Below are positions 22,854-34,671 of a stretch of 64,000 nucleotides of DNA, one piece after another (positions within the stretch are counted from its first letter, which is position 1; each line of letters starts with the position of its first letter). The DNA is from Diphasiastrum complanatum (Eukaryota > Streptophyta > Lycopodiopsida > Lycopodiales > Lycopodiaceae): contig CM055110.1 in assembly GCA_029204225.1 (NCBI GenBank), forward strand, positions 32,052,299 through 32,116,298. Direction: 5' to 3'. The notes under the pieces are model-generated. The model worked only from the letters and a program-made list of their open reading frames with translations, was not told the DNA's origin and did no database searches. The position numbers and the translations under genes were made by a program.

Positions 22854-23674
22854 CGAACCTAAATCTACTCTCTCTTCACTCTAGTTCTCTCTCTCCACGC
22901 CATCATTCGGACCTTCCTTTTCATATAGCTCTGTTAAACGTTGAACATTGAAGAACTGAAAATCATGCAATTGAGGCATGCGAGGAATTTGAGGCTCTCT
23001 TGGCTTTTAGCTGGACCTTCGGTGTGCATTGTTTGTTTGAAATAGTCTGATTCAGAGTAATTGTGCTTCCGTTCACGCTTTGGCGGCTCAATCCAATTTT
23101 TGCAATCATCTTTTTCAGGTTGAACTTCCCTTCCTCCTTTTCATCTTTATCATCAAAGTCATAAAACCCAGCAGCATCATCCATCTTGAATTTGATGGCA
23201 TCCTCAGTAAACTACCTCATTTTATCGTCAAGCTCAGCTATGGCTTCTTCTCCTTTTGCAATTATTCAGTCAATGTTTTCATCTGTGATTGTGCTATCTT
23301 TTGAACTGAAGACCATCACTATGTTTTTTATTATTCTTTCATAGTTTGTAAGCTCTTTGTAGTGCTCCTTGTAGCATTGCATATCCATGAGCGCGGCTCA
23401 CTGCGTGTCACTGAGTGCTGATCCATGAGCGCTGGCTCAATGAGGTCACGAATTCTAGGCTCTGGCCATGCACGTACTTCTTCATTTGTCTATAAAAGCT
23501 GCTTTGTCAGACTTCATCCATACCTTTTGAGAGCACTGGTTCGCAAGTGGTTCAACACATTCTAGGAACTCTGCATTGTCGTGAATTGTCATGCATTATC
23601 TCTTACATCGGCTACATCATCTCTCTCTATGTGACGGCTATATTCGGCTACATTCACCGTCGGCTACATTCCCC

Positions 23675-23840
23675 ATCGTTGAGATCCTCTCTCTCTAAAA
23701 GAACGTCGGTTGAGATCCTCTCTCTAAAAAGCGTCGGTTGAGATTTTTTTCTCTTACTTGCCCCTGTGCCCATGCTGACAAAATCTTCCTAGCACCCTAC
23801 TTGCCCCTGTGCTCATGCTGCCAGAATTTCTTGAGCACCC
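23675..23840 (+). repeat. Two small tandem repeats in the leader
   Basis: A GTCGGTTGAGATCCTCTCTC unit occurs about three times up to 23750. It is followed by two copies of a 43-bp unit (23755-23797, 23798-23840) that begin TACTTGCCCCTGTGC and end in AGCACCC. Confidence 0.7.
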
Positions 23841-24813
23841 CGACTGATCGCCCAAGTAACCAAGAAAAAAATTTGCCGTCATTTTTAAGATTTCTACGAG
23901 TATCTTTCATCAACAATCCAATGCTCCAAAGAAACCAACCTTTTCTATAAAGGTCCCTTTCTAAGTTTGTAATTTCCCTGTCTTCGTGTAGCCTTAACTT
24001 TTGCGTTTAACGTCAGAATTCAGTGCATTAAGAACAAAAATTGCTCAGTTCACTGCGCTGAGTACAATGATCATCATTTTGTCATCATTATGTACTTCTT
24101 ATTTTTAATTTTATTTTAGGACCCTTTGTCCTAAGTTGTTTACACCTTATGTTTTATTCATTCAATTGACCATATCTCATTCGTTTGAGCTCGGATTTCA
24201 GTGCCATAGAAAGCAAACTTCATTAGCTCAACAAGATTGTCAGTGTATAAGTCTTATTGGGATCAAAATTTGACATTTTTCAAAAGTCCTATTTATTTGC
24301 TCTAATCGAAAAAACCATAAGAGGAGTTCTAAATCCAAAAAAGACCCTCTGTAAAGATTCTTTTTATATTTTTTCTCAGATTTTTCTTACACATGGACCA
24401 ATCAAAACACTCAATTTTGAAATCTACGTAACATAACTTTTTTGAGTCCACATTTTGATTCCACACTAAAAATGGCATAACTTTTTAATGGTAAGTCTGA
24501 ATTTAGCGGAGTTTGGTGCATTGGAAAGCGCTTAACAAGAGCTTTCCAATGATATTTTAGATGACATACTTCTAAGCTTTGATTAAATAGTTATGGCAAG
24601 TCAAAAGTATTAGTGTTACAATATTTTACTAATATAAAAGACATCTTGCACGAATTCTTAAAGGGCCTTTTGGGAGCTCAAATCTCCCCTAAGGTCATGC
24701 CTATTGTTACTGCTTAACTACACCTTGTTAAAACTAATTTCCATTACATCTCTACATTCTTCCCAAGATTGCAATCCACAGTTTCAAGATTTAGTTATTC
24801 CACATCGACTCTA

Positions 24814-25722
24814 ATGGATTGGCATTATGAACAAGAGGATGACGATCAGTCATACTGTGATGACGATTGTGACAATGATGTGGGGGAATATTGGAATCAA
24901 GGTGATGATTACATCGAAGATCATGATCAAGGTGACAACATTGTTGATGACAATCAATATCAAGACCAGAACGATGATTTTGCTAATGATCATCAATATC
25001 AGAACTACAATGACACTTCAGAACTTGACCATTACTTTGAAGATTTCAACGACGATCAGCAAAGTGAAGTACAACACGAACCAGTCATTGAAGATGGCTC
25101 TACAGATGAAGCAGTTGAACCATGTGATGGTCAGGATGAACTAGAGTTCAATGATGGTGATAATCAAGATCAAGATCAATTTCAGTTTGAAGCGACAAGC
25201 ATGGATGAGCAACAACAGGTGCAACGTGGAACAAAATATCACTACGAGCCCATGGATCAATTCTATGATCTTGATGAACTCAAAAGACGATATCACCATG
25301 CTGTAGAACAACATTTTGATCATAATGAAGATGATAATGTTGATTATGAGGCCTATGAAGATGCCTATGAAAGTGAAAAAATTGATGACAATGAAGGGTG
25401 TTCTCTCTATGCCACTACAGGTATGATTGGCCCTTCTCTGATGGGTACATCATTTGCTTATGCAAATGATTTTAAGGAGGGAAGGAATATTACTATGGCT
25501 AGTGGAGCGACAATTTCCAGTCCCCATGTCAATTTTGTAGGAAGTCTAACACCATCAACTCAACAACAATGGGTCAATATTCATGGAAGATCAAATAATA
25601 GCGTAGACCCTACTATCAATAAAGTGAGCGGTGGAACAAATGAAACAAACAGGGCAACAATTACAAGAAAGGTCAGAGCGAAGATGGGAAGAAATGTACA
25701 ACAAGATGGCTGCTCATTTTGA
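24814..25722 (+). CDS. Acidic D/N/Q-rich protein of the LTR element
   Basis: 302 codons from the first ATG (MDWHYEQEDDDQ). The first two thirds are very rich in Asp, Glu, Asn, Gln and Tyr with QYQDQNDD-type repeats; the last third is ordinary in composition (SLMGTSFAYANDF, then a Ser/Thr/Asn-rich tail). The position after primer site and leader is where gag normally lies, so it may replace or extend gag. I see no zinc knuckle, no membrane segment and no known domain. It is open over 900 bases despite its AT-rich setting. A frameshift near the end passes into the next frame. Alternative: a captured host fragment. Function unknown. Confidence 0.5.
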   Translation: MDWHYEQEDDDQSYCDDDCDNDVGEYWNQGDDYIEDHDQGDNIVDDNQYQDQNDDFANDHQYQNYNDTSELDHYFEDFNDDQQSEVQHEPVIEDGSTDEAVEPCDGQDELEFNDGDNQDQDQFQFEATSMDEQQQVQRGTKYHYEPMDQFYDLDELKRRYHHAVEQHFDHNEDDNVDYEAYEDAYESEKIDDNEGCSLYATTGMIGPSLMGTSFAYANDFKEGRNITMASGATISSPHVNFVGSLTPSTQQQWVNIHGRSNNSVDPTINKVSGGTNETNRATITRKVRAKMGRNVQQDGCSF

Positions 25723-26387
25723 CTCTATCTTGCAATCGGCTGGTATTCCAAAACAGCCAATTGATATTCGAACTACAAATCCTGAATTGTATACCACTGT
25801 TGATGTCTATGGAACAACGCTTTCTCTAGTCCAAGCCAAAGGCCGATCGAGATGTTTTGAGCAAACAAGATCATGAATCTTCTGATGAAGCTGATGATTT
25901 CAAGGAAGAAAACAAAATTCTTAATATCGATCTATCTTCCATGGAGACAAATCATTATCAGCAAAGCACCAATGGACAAGTGGATGAAGACCAACTTGAG
26001 AATCTAGATCAAGTCTTGTCCGATAGTTGTAATGATCAGGACCAAGGTCAAAATAAGGAGGTATACTATGAGCAGAACAAACTTCTACAACGACAATCAA
26101 ATTATGGAGTACAATTCGATTGTCGAGAATTATGCTCTACTCCACAAATCAGTGGTTACGACCATATTATTGATAATGATATATATGGAATTATTGCTGA
26201 ACATGGATCAAGCGAGCGATATAACATTGATGCAAAATTCAAATACCAATATAGCAACAAGCTTTTTGATGATGAAATTGTTATCAACATTGCTTCAATG
26301 AAGTCAATAATAAGAGATCCATCCAAAGATCTGAAGCAAATATGCACCGAGCTAGCAATCAATGAATCTAATGTGATATTGATGTAA
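25631..26387 (+). pseudogene. Frameshifted continuation of the acidic reading frame
   Basis: Two overlapping frames continue the preceding protein. The first, 25631-25876, encodes QQLQERSERRWEEMYNKMAA followed by a HFDSILQSAGIP segment, helical and charged like gag coiled coils. The second, 25857-26387, is again rich in acidic residues and Gln and ends KQICTELAINESNVILM. Each join needs a +1 shift, so either two frameshift mutations have occurred or recoding is used; mutation is the simpler reading. Past 26387 protein-like fragments (LGNVINPIQNHQIP) can still be seen but are broken. No polymerase motif was found. Confidence 0.45.
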
Positions 26388-27023
26388 GGAGTTGGTGAAA
26401 AATCTTTGAATATTCTGGCATTGGGGAATGTCATCAATCCTATTCAAAACCATCAAATTCCTTGTGTACAGATGACCAAAAAGATCCCTACACTGCATGG
26501 GATTTGATGAATCCGAATGTGGGATGCATGGCTCTAATAACTACTCTGGAGTTACAAATGGATACCATATGCTACATCAAGGAGCTATACATAAGGCTAG
26601 AGAACTGGATGCAGTGACAAAAATAGATGCATCTGGAATTGGATAGCCCATCCAATCAAGGAAGATACTGAGGAAGAAGACTTTCAAATGTCTGTTGCTT
26701 GGATCCTGTCAACCCATGCAGAACTAATGCAACTTGAGGCTTTTTTGTTTTTCATCAATCTCTTCTTCAATGATCTTATCAAATCTATGGGATCAGTTGT
26801 AGATCAAAGGTTCTTTATGAAGAATTCTTGTTGCAACCTTGTTCTACGCTAAAAAGTTGAGACAACAAAATCTGATGGTAGATGGCTACTGAAAAGAATA
26901 ATACAAGAAAAGATGTTTCTTACTCAGGTCGGCCAAATATCTTCGACTACCACCAACAGATTCATGAAGCATGGCACCAACAAAAGAGCTACATGGTCTT
27001 CATTTTTGAGGGCAAAAATACTT

Positions 27024-27036
27024 AAAGTAGGGGGAG
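27024..27036 (+). other. Polypurine tract of the acidic-frame element
   Basis: AAAGTAGGGGGAG lies immediately before the 3' LTR; such tracts prime plus-strand synthesis. Confidence 0.8.
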
Positions 27037-27601
27037 TGTCATGTGCTGCATGTAATTAGCCCATGAGCTTACTAATGAATTGCCAAATATAGCCATGGGA
27101 CTAAATTAGATTAGAACTAGTCAATAGGACAGTTAATAAAGTGGTTCAAACAACCTCGCTAGAATTGAGAATAGCTTCTTCTAATAATGATTGTGAGGCC
27201 CAATTTAGCTAAATAAGGCCCCAAACTTATAGTAGAGGCACAAATGACCACTATAAATAAAATAGCTGAGGTCGTGCTAAATTTGGAGGCTTTTGTTCAT
27301 TTTGTAATTTTGAGTTTTAAGAGATCTTGGAGCTTCTCTTGGAGAGCTTTCTTGATGGAGAAAATGGTTCATGTGCCTAAAATCACATGAGAGCTATGAT
27401 CATGCTCTAGAGTTAGGCCCTATCTTGTGAATGATCAATGATCATGAATAAAGATACCTTACTTTCCTATTTTGGTGAAGGTTTGCTACTTTTAGCTATC
27501 TTCTTGATTTTTGACTAGTTTCTTGATTTCTTGCATTTCCATTGTAATTTGATGTTTAATGAATGGATTAGATGTTTGAATGCTAAGGTTGGCACATGAC
27601 A
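27037..27601 (+). repeat. 3' LTR of the acidic-frame element
   Basis: TGTCATGTGC...GCACATGACA, 565 bp, with perfect 10-bp inverted termini, followed directly by the target duplication CTTTC. Confidence 0.9.
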
Positions 27602-27658
27602 CTTTCAAGGACACTATATTTTTTGGGTAGAAATACATTATACACTATTTTAAACTAA

Positions 27659-28018
27659 TACCTTTGACTTGCCATAAATTTTTAACCGTACCTTGAAAGT
27701 ATGTCATGTACCATATCATCGGAAAGCACTTGTCAAACGCTTTCTAACGCACCAAACTCCCCTGCTAAAATTGGACTTACCGCTAAAAAGTTATGTAATT
27801 TTTAATGTGGACTCAAAAAATTATGATTAATAAAATCCCCATACTTTTGACTTGCCATAATGTTTTAACTGTAGTTTGAAAGTATGTCATGTAACATATC
27901 ATTGGAAAGCACTCATCAGCGCTTTCTAGTGCACCTAACTGCGCTGAAATTGGACTTACCACTAAAAAGTTGTCATTTTTAATGTGGACTCAAAACAATT
28001 ATGAGTAATAAATTCCCC
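27659..28018 (+). repeat. Two copies of a 183-bp tandem repeat
   Basis: Each unit begins TTTGACTTGCCATAA and runs through GGAAAGCACT, GCTTTCTA and TTTTTAATGTGGACTCAAAA words; starts are 183 bp apart. A third, more diverged copy lies inverted inside the neighbouring LTR element at about 24430-24625. Confidence 0.75.
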
Positions 28019-28951
28019 AAAAAGTGAAATGTACTACCAAAAGGTACAATAAAAAATGAGTTCTTCTTTTGTACCACCAAACCATGCTTTTAGCCAGGAT
28101 CTATCTCCTAGAATCTAGGAATCTAGAAGGTCAACACTAGCCACCAATGATGATGTGGAAAATTTAGAATCTAAGCTAAATGGATTAGGATAAGCTCAAT
28201 GAGTTGTCTCACATGTGCTGGAAGTGGCTTAGAGAGAGAAATCCACTATTGTGTACTTGATCTATGATGGATCCATTTTGATGCCAAGGATGAGCATTTG
28301 TTTGGGAGCAAAAGTTATCACTCTCTTACGCATGATATTTTGATGTGAATGTTTAAGAACTTGTTAGTGAGTATTTTCTTTCTTAGCTGTACACTCACAC
28401 GTGTGAGGATGTGTGAGGACGTAGGATCATTAATCTTGATCATTCTTGCTTGGAAGTGTAGTAATTGACAATGAAAGCTAGTTTTGAGTGCTCATCTTTA
28501 ATCATCCAAGTTGCCAATCACTCTTATTGATCTAAAATAGATCTAATTAAGATCCATTTTTTTATTTTTATCACATATATGTCGAACATGTCTAGAACCC
28601 TCTTAAGTTGTGTACTTGAAAAATGGATATGAATGGTTTAAACAATCTATCACTAATCATGGATTACAAGAGAGGTGGATTAGGCCTGTCCTAACGTTCT
28701 TCCTCTGACGTCATCATATCAGATCAGGATTTTTTGTACTTCATGGTACTTGCATGATCTTCATGATCCTTTGGAGCGTGAAGGTCAAAAGATGTCCGGA
28801 AGATTTTTCTGTCGCTTCGAGTCGTTTGACTTTCACATCGTCTGACTTTCTCCTGTTGTATCACAAACATTTTTCTTTCACAAACATTTCACGTTTGTGT
28901 CTTTTCGTCAGGATGTTCGCGAACATTTTTGCTTTGTGTCTTTTCGTCAAA
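28019..28951. other. Non-coding stretch before Copia C
   Basis: No gene. Contains CACACGTGTGAGG-type words near 28397, similar to those in copia LTRs of this window, and near 28860-28950 a short imperfect duplication with the 14-bp palindrome ATGTTCGCGAACAT (28913-28926). Part of it may be the 3' LTR of Copia C, but no second copy is available to define it. Confidence 0.35.
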
Positions 28952-31055
28952 CTAAGAGCTGAAAGCTAGCAAAGCTTTGGTAATAGAAACGTTTTGTTTC
29001 TTCAGCTCCCTCTTAAAGCATGGTAGCTTGATGACTCCAAGACTGCTCCTCTGTTTCTTGAATAAACATTTGTCTAAGGCCTTTGTAAAAATGTTAGCCA
29101 CCATTTCCTTTGTTCCAATGAAAATAGTCTGCAATATCTTCTTCTCGATCAGATCCCTTGTCAAGTGATACTTGATTGCGATGTGTTTTGTACTTGAGTG
29201 AAACACAAGATCCTTTGTCAGATGTATTGTCCATCTGCAAAATCAAAGGCTCATTCCTTGTTTCGCCCAGTTCGTCAAGGAATTGTTTGAGCCAAATGAT
29301 TTCATTAGCCATCTTTGTTGCTGCAATGTACTCTGCTTCGTAGGATGACTGAGCCACAATGTTTTGTTTCTTGCTGACCCAGAGAATGGCTGCTCCTGAC
29401 GTGATGGTGTATCCTCCTGAGACACTTTTGCAGTTGTCCTTGAGAGATGCCCAGCTAGCATCACTGTAGGAATGCATTCGGAACCCTACATCACGAGAAT
29501 AACACAAAAAAAAATCTTTTGTTAATTGAAGGTATTGCAAAATTTGTTTCGCAATCTTCCAATGAGTTGAGCCTGGATTCGTATGGAATTGGCTTATCCT
29601 GAACATGGCATAAGCAATGTCAAGACGTGTGTAATCTAGAAGGTACATCAATGATCCGATCATCTTCCTATATGGTGTAAGATGCATCAATTCTCTTTTT
29701 TCTTAAGTCTTCGAACAGTCTTCATTCGTCACGACTGTTCCTGCAAGCATTGGAGTATTTGTTCTTTTGCAACCCAGCATCCGAAAATCTTCTGGGATTT
29801 TTTGGGTATATCTGGACTAATGAAGGTACAATTTACCTCCCTCATAGTCCAATAAGTTCTTCACTTTTGCAGAATATCAAAGTGTCGTCCACATGTACAA
29901 CTACAATGATGATCTTCCCATCTATAATTCTTACATAAACATTGGAATCAGCCATTAGTGGCTTGAATCCCATTAGTCTTTCTTATTATACCATTGTCGC
30001 GCTGATTGCTTCAGACCATAGATACTCCTGTGCATTCTACATGCATAAGTGGGAACTGAATTTGAAATGTAGCTTGGCGGTTGATCCATGCAGACTTCTT
30101 CATCTAGCTCACCATGCAAAAACGTTGTTTTCTCATCCTTGACGTGAATCCTTAGATCATAAGCACCTGCATATGCAAACAGTTGACGTAGGGACGAACG
30201 TTTCACGACAGGAGAGAAGGTCTCAGCATAGTCAATACCATACCTCTAAGAAAATCCCTTTGCTACAAGTCTGGCTTTATTCTTAGAAATATCTCCATTT
30301 GGTCCATACTTCAGCTTGTATACCCACTTGCATTTTACAGTCTTTCGCTTGTATAGTAATGGCTGCAACATCCATACCTGATTCTTCCTCTTGGATTCCA
30401 TCTCCTCATTCATGAATTGGATCCATTTGTCCTTCTCTAGACATTCAATTGCTTCTTCGAATGTTTGTGGTTCTCCACTGAATCCACAAAACTCTTCTGA
30501 TGTAGAAGCTGAGCTACCTGGCACAAATCTTGCTGGAGCTCTTCATTCTCTTGTCGATCTTCTGGGAGATCCTTCTAGAACGGCAATGCTCTTGCCTTTA
30601 TCTGCTCTGCTAGGTCCAAAAACATTTTGGTTTACATGTACTGTAGCAGTAGGCTGGCTTGCGAATCTTTCTTTGTCTGATTTGTCACTCGAATGAGGTG
30701 CGACTTTAAACATCTTCGTCTGAGTGTTCATCCTCTGCTCCCTCTGTCATAGTTGGTAGATCATAGTACTGTCTTGCAAGGACTTCATAGCTGACAAGAT
30801 CACCGTTGGCCATTGTTCTGCTCTCATCAAATTTGACATCTCTGATTGTCTTCATTGTGTTTGTCTCTAGCATATAGACTCTGTAGTATGACGAATGATT
30901 GTCATATCCTACAAGATATCCTTGTTCTGCTTTCTCATCAAGTTTCTTTTGAAGCTTATCAGGAACATGTGCATAAGCTGCACAACCAAAGATTCGGATG
31001 TGAGTCAAATTGGGTTCTCTACCCCACCATAATTCATGTGGTGTCGTGTGAGGAA
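28952..31055 (-). pseudogene. Copia C pol remnant (integrase C-term, RT, RNase H)
   Basis: Minus-strand fragments follow copia pol order. 31053-30706 encodes integrase C-terminal region (IRIFGCAAYAHVPDKLQKKL, LVGYD). 30524-30246 is the linker and RT start (CGFSGEPQTFEEAIECLEKD, KCKWVYKLKYGPNGDISKNK). 30206-29973 carries LHGELDEEVCMDQPP and SIYGLKQSARQWY. Near 29930-29830 the catalytic box reads HVDD. 29690-29094 and 29206-28952 give RNase H and the C-terminal KHIAIKYHLTRDLIEKKI. At least four frameshifts or stops separate these. It ends at the exact first base of the Copia D LTR, and the missing upstream half of integrase is not found at the other side of Copia D. Copia E is the same family in opposite orientation. 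Confidence 0.85.
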
Positions 31056-31710
31056 TGTGAAAAATACAGATCCTAAGTGGATCTAAACTCCAAGGTCATT
31101 GGCTTGAATGCTTGCACTCCAAACTACATAAGCTAGGAATTGGCAACACATTCTATGCTACCTAGAATGCAAAGAACTTGATCAAAAAGCATTTATCACA
31201 AATGGAAACTTCCATAAACATCAAGTGCGGTCCAAAATAGCATTATACAGTCCATAATACATCAGCCTATCACTTTTGGAAAGCACCTAAGATCATACAC
31301 AATAGCTTGAAGACAATACACACAACAATGCTCTCAATGGAGGAAGAAACAATGACAATGATCTATTGATCTCAATGAAGCATACAAAAGGTTTCTCCAA
31401 CCTGTTCTCCACGACTTCCCTACTATTTATGGATGAGGAAGATGACTCTCTCTCCTCTCTCTAGAAGGTACTTGACCCTAGATATTCCCTATATAGGAAA
31501 AATAGCTAAAAATGGCTTATATGACCAAAATACATCAAAATGGTCTCATTTTGAAGGGTATGAAGTTTGACACTTCATCATACTGAAAAAATACAGTAAA
31601 TAAAAACATTGTGGCCTGGTTCACACGTGTGAAACTCCAGAACCAAAACTATTTACAATTTTAGCCAATTTAGGCCTCAAACTAGCTAGGAAATGTTGAC
31701 AATTTTCACA
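31056..31710 (-). repeat. 3' LTR of Copia D
   Basis: 655 bp with TGTGAAAA...TTTTCACA termini. Positions 31056-31414 and about 31650-31710 are almost identical to the other LTR; 31415-31650 is not, apart from a shared ATGACTCTCTCTCCTCTCTC island. On the minus strand a purine tract ending GAAGAGGGAG precedes it (31711-31720). Confidence 0.9.
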
Positions 31711-33235
31711 CTCCCTCTTCAACATTGGATGCTAGTTTCAACATAGTCTTTGAGCACATTCCAAGATTAGATCTATGCATTAAATATAGGTCCTTTCCCA
31801 ATGGTTTGGTGAAGATATCAGCCACACACTCCTTTGAAGAGACATGTTGAAGCTCCACCTCTTTGGCAATGACTTGATCTCTCACAAAATGGTGAGCAAT
31901 CTCAATGTGCTTGCTCCTTGCATGAAAAACAGGATTGCTTGCCAAGCTTTGGGCTGAAAGGTTATCACAAAGTATGATTGGAGTCTTCTCTGGTTCCAGC
32001 AAGTGAAGATCCAATAACATCCTCTTGATCCAAAGAATCTCCTTGGTGCATGTTGTTAATGCCTTGTACTCGGCTTCGGTGGAAGATAGAGAGATAGTTG
32101 GTTGCTTCTTTGATAGCCATGAGACCACTCCATCTCCAAGATAGATTGCAAAGGCACTTGTTGACTTCCTATCCATTTGATCACCTGCAAAATCTGAATC
32201 TGAAAATCCACAAAGGTTAGGTGTAGTACCTCCATACAAGATGCCAAAATCTCTAGATCCCGACATGTATCTAAGTACTCTCTTTCCTAGCTTCCAATGA
32301 GCCTCACTAGGATCTTGCATAAATTGACTTAGTTTACCAACCACAAAGCTTAGATCAGGTCTTGTGATGGTTAACCATATAAGAGATCCTATTAGCTTTC
32401 TATAGAGAGTAATGTCCTTGAAGGATCTTTCGTTACTTCTTGTAGTTAGCTTTACATTTGATTCCATAGGAGTAGAAACAACTTTACAATCTTCCATATG
32501 AAACCTTTTTAGAATAGAGTTAACATACTTTTCTTGACATATGAATGTAGATTTAGAAGTTCTAATAATCTCTATTCCTAAGATATAATGAAGTTTACCA
32601 AGATCTTGAATTTCAAACTCTCTTTTGAGTGCCATCTTGATTTCATCTATATCTAGATTGTTACCACCACTTAAGATAATGTCATCAACATAGATCAAAA
32701 GTAAAGTGATATCATTTTCATTCAATCTAAAGTAGAGAGAATGATCATACTCACTCATAACAAAGTTTTGAGAAAGTAAGAAGGAATTGAGCTTAGCATA
32801 CCAACTCCTTGGTGCTTGCTTTAGCCCATACAAACTCTTTTGGAGATAGCACACATGATTAGGCTCATCATGTGAAACATAACCCTCGGGTTGCTCCATG
32901 TAAATATCTTCTTCAAGATCACCATTCAAGAAGGCATTAGTAACATCCATTTGCCACATATCCCAATCATAAAGAGTTGCAAGAGAGATTAGGATTCGAA
33001 TAGTTACCATCTTTGCCACGGGTGCAAAGGTCTCATCATAGTCAATACCATATTCTTGAGCATACCCCTTTGCCACCAACCTTGCCTTGTACTTGTTGAT
33101 TGATCCATCTTGATTTGTCTTGATCTTGAAGATCCACTTACAACCAATTGCCTTCTTGTCCTTTGGAAGCTTTACCAACCTCCATGTGTTGCTTTTGATG
33201 AGTGCTTGATGCTCGTGATCATGGCTTGGATCCAT
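31706..33235 (-). pseudogene. Copia D reverse transcriptase and RNase H
   Basis: 509 open codons in standard order. RT starts at TWRLVKLPKDKKAIGCKW; WQMDVTNAFLNGDLEEDIYM and KSLYGLKQAPRSWY follow; the catalytic YVDD is at residues 182-185, then LGKLHYILGIEI. RNase H follows with GFSDSDFAGD, SSTEAEYKAL and KHIEIAHHFVRD. The active-site residues are intact, so this domain could have been functional. The frame's stop codon TGA is made by the first bases of the 3' LTR. It is separated from integrase by a frameshift at about 33220 (overlap 33172-33235). The apparent start codon is not the natural one, since the domain is normally part of a polyprotein. Confidence 0.88.
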
Positions 33236-34671
33236 TCCTTCTTTTGAATTGCTTCACCTACACAAGTTGGTTCATCAAAAGAGGTAAGAAAAGCAAAGTT
33301 AGAGTTGTCCACCACTTGCTTTCCTTTTTCATCATAGGTTAGCCTTGATGGCTTAGCCCTTTGCCTTTGAGTCTTCCTTGAAGTTTGCTTTGGAGTGGCA
33401 TCTCCATCTTCATCCAAGACATCTTGCACATCATGATGATTAGTAGGCACATCAACATCAACATCAACAACATTGGAAACATTCTCTTCATGAAAGATGA
33501 CATCCCTACTTATGACAACTTTCTTTGTAGAAGGAATGTACACTTTGTAAGCCTTGCTTACTTCACTATAGCCAACAAACACACCCTTCTTTGATGAAGG
33601 ATCTTCTTTAGTTCTATCATCAAGTGTGATATTGACAAAACATGTACATCCAAAGATCCTACAATGCTTGACACTCGGCCTTCTACCATAAAGAACCTCA
33701 TGAGGAGTTTTACCATCCAAGGAAGCACTTGTCCATCTATTACATAGATAGTTAGCACATGCTAAAGCTTCCCCCCAAAAAGACTTAGCAAGATTAGCAT
33801 GTAGTCTCATTGCCTTGGCACATTCACAAAGGGTTCTATTCTTCCTCTCGGCCACTCCATTCTGTTGTGGAGTCCTAGGACTAGACATCTCCCTCTTAAT
33901 CCCATGTGCTATACAAAAGTCTTTGAACCTATTTGAGGTGTATTCCCCTCCATTATCAGATCTTAAGCATTTGATCTTTGTATTGAATTGGTTTTCCATT
34001 TCATTCTTGAACTTGACAAATGCAGCAAACACTTCATCCTTACTTTTAAGAAGATAGATCCAAGTATACCTACTAAAGTCATCAATGAAAGTTGCATACA
34101 TCTTTGCCCCACCATTGCTAGTTGTACTAGAAGAATGAATATCATAATTCACAAGTTGAAAAGCTTCTTTAGATCTAGAAGTAGATCTAGAATAAGCAAG
34201 TCTATGAGATTTGGACAAGGCACAATGTTCACAAACACTATTGTTTGCAACAAGACTTTTAGGGAGACCAAGAACAAGCTCTTTCTTTGCCATTACCTCC
34301 AAAGATTTGAAGTTGGGATGGCCCAACCTCTTGTGCCAAACTTCTTGGTTTGTCAATTGCTCCCTAGCCATACATCCTTCATGATTAGAGATCACACATG
34401 CATCAAGCTTGAAAAGTTTACCATGCCTCCTACCTTGAGCAATCAAGGATCCACATTTACTTATCAAACATGCATCTCCAATGAACTCCACATCAAGTCC
34501 TTTGTCAATCATTTGACTTACACTAAGCAAATTCTTAGTGATTGAAGGAATGTACAAAACATTTTCAAGATTTGCTTTCCTATTTGTTGAAAGGGAAATA
34601 GGAATAGTGCCTATGCCTTTGATGTCACATACCATCATTTGCAGTGTAGATGATGTTACCTTCTCCCTCAT
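33172..34671 (-). pseudogene. Copia D protease end and integrase
   Basis: 499 codons. The zinc-binding HHCC (H113, H118, C147, C150) lies in VWHKRLGHPN and CEHC. The catalytic triad is D177, D239 (SDNGGEY) and E275 (QQNGVAERKNR), with exactly 35 residues between the last two, the D,D35E arrangement. The core has YATFIDDFSRYTW. The C-terminal part has GCTCFVN and KKGVFVGYSEVSKAYKV. Integrase joins cDNA ends to host DNA. The beginning continues the protease from the gag frame after a one-base shift near 34632; the end shifts into RT near 33220. Confidence 0.88.

Larger units (their letters stand above)
22243..24813 (+). other. Long leader of the acidic-frame element
   Basis: About 2.5 kb between primer site and first long frame. 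A 73-codon acidic minus-strand frame at 22963-23184 is probably chance. The stretch holds telomere-like words, two small tandem repeats, and at about 24430-24625 an inverted relative of the 183-bp tandem repeat at 27659-28018. No structural gene recognised. Confidence 0.5.
21668..27601 (+). mobile_element. LTR retrotransposon with no recognisable pol, carrying acidic reading frames
   Basis: A complete insertion: 5' LTR, primer-binding site, 4.8 kb interior, polypurine tract and 3' LTR. It is flanked by the perfect 5-bp target duplication CTTTC at 21663-21667 and 27602-27606. No protease, reverse transcriptase, RNase H or integrase motif was found in the interior. It therefore looks like a large non-autonomous element (LARD or gag-only type) that needs enzymes from a partner. 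Its interior also holds telomere-like words, small tandem repeats and an inverted relative of the tandem repeat that lies just outside its 3' end. Confidence 0.85.

Noticed and set aside
28913-28926. Palindrome ATGTTCGCGAACAT as a regulatory operator
   Set aside because: Single occurrence with no promoter or gene next to it that it could control.
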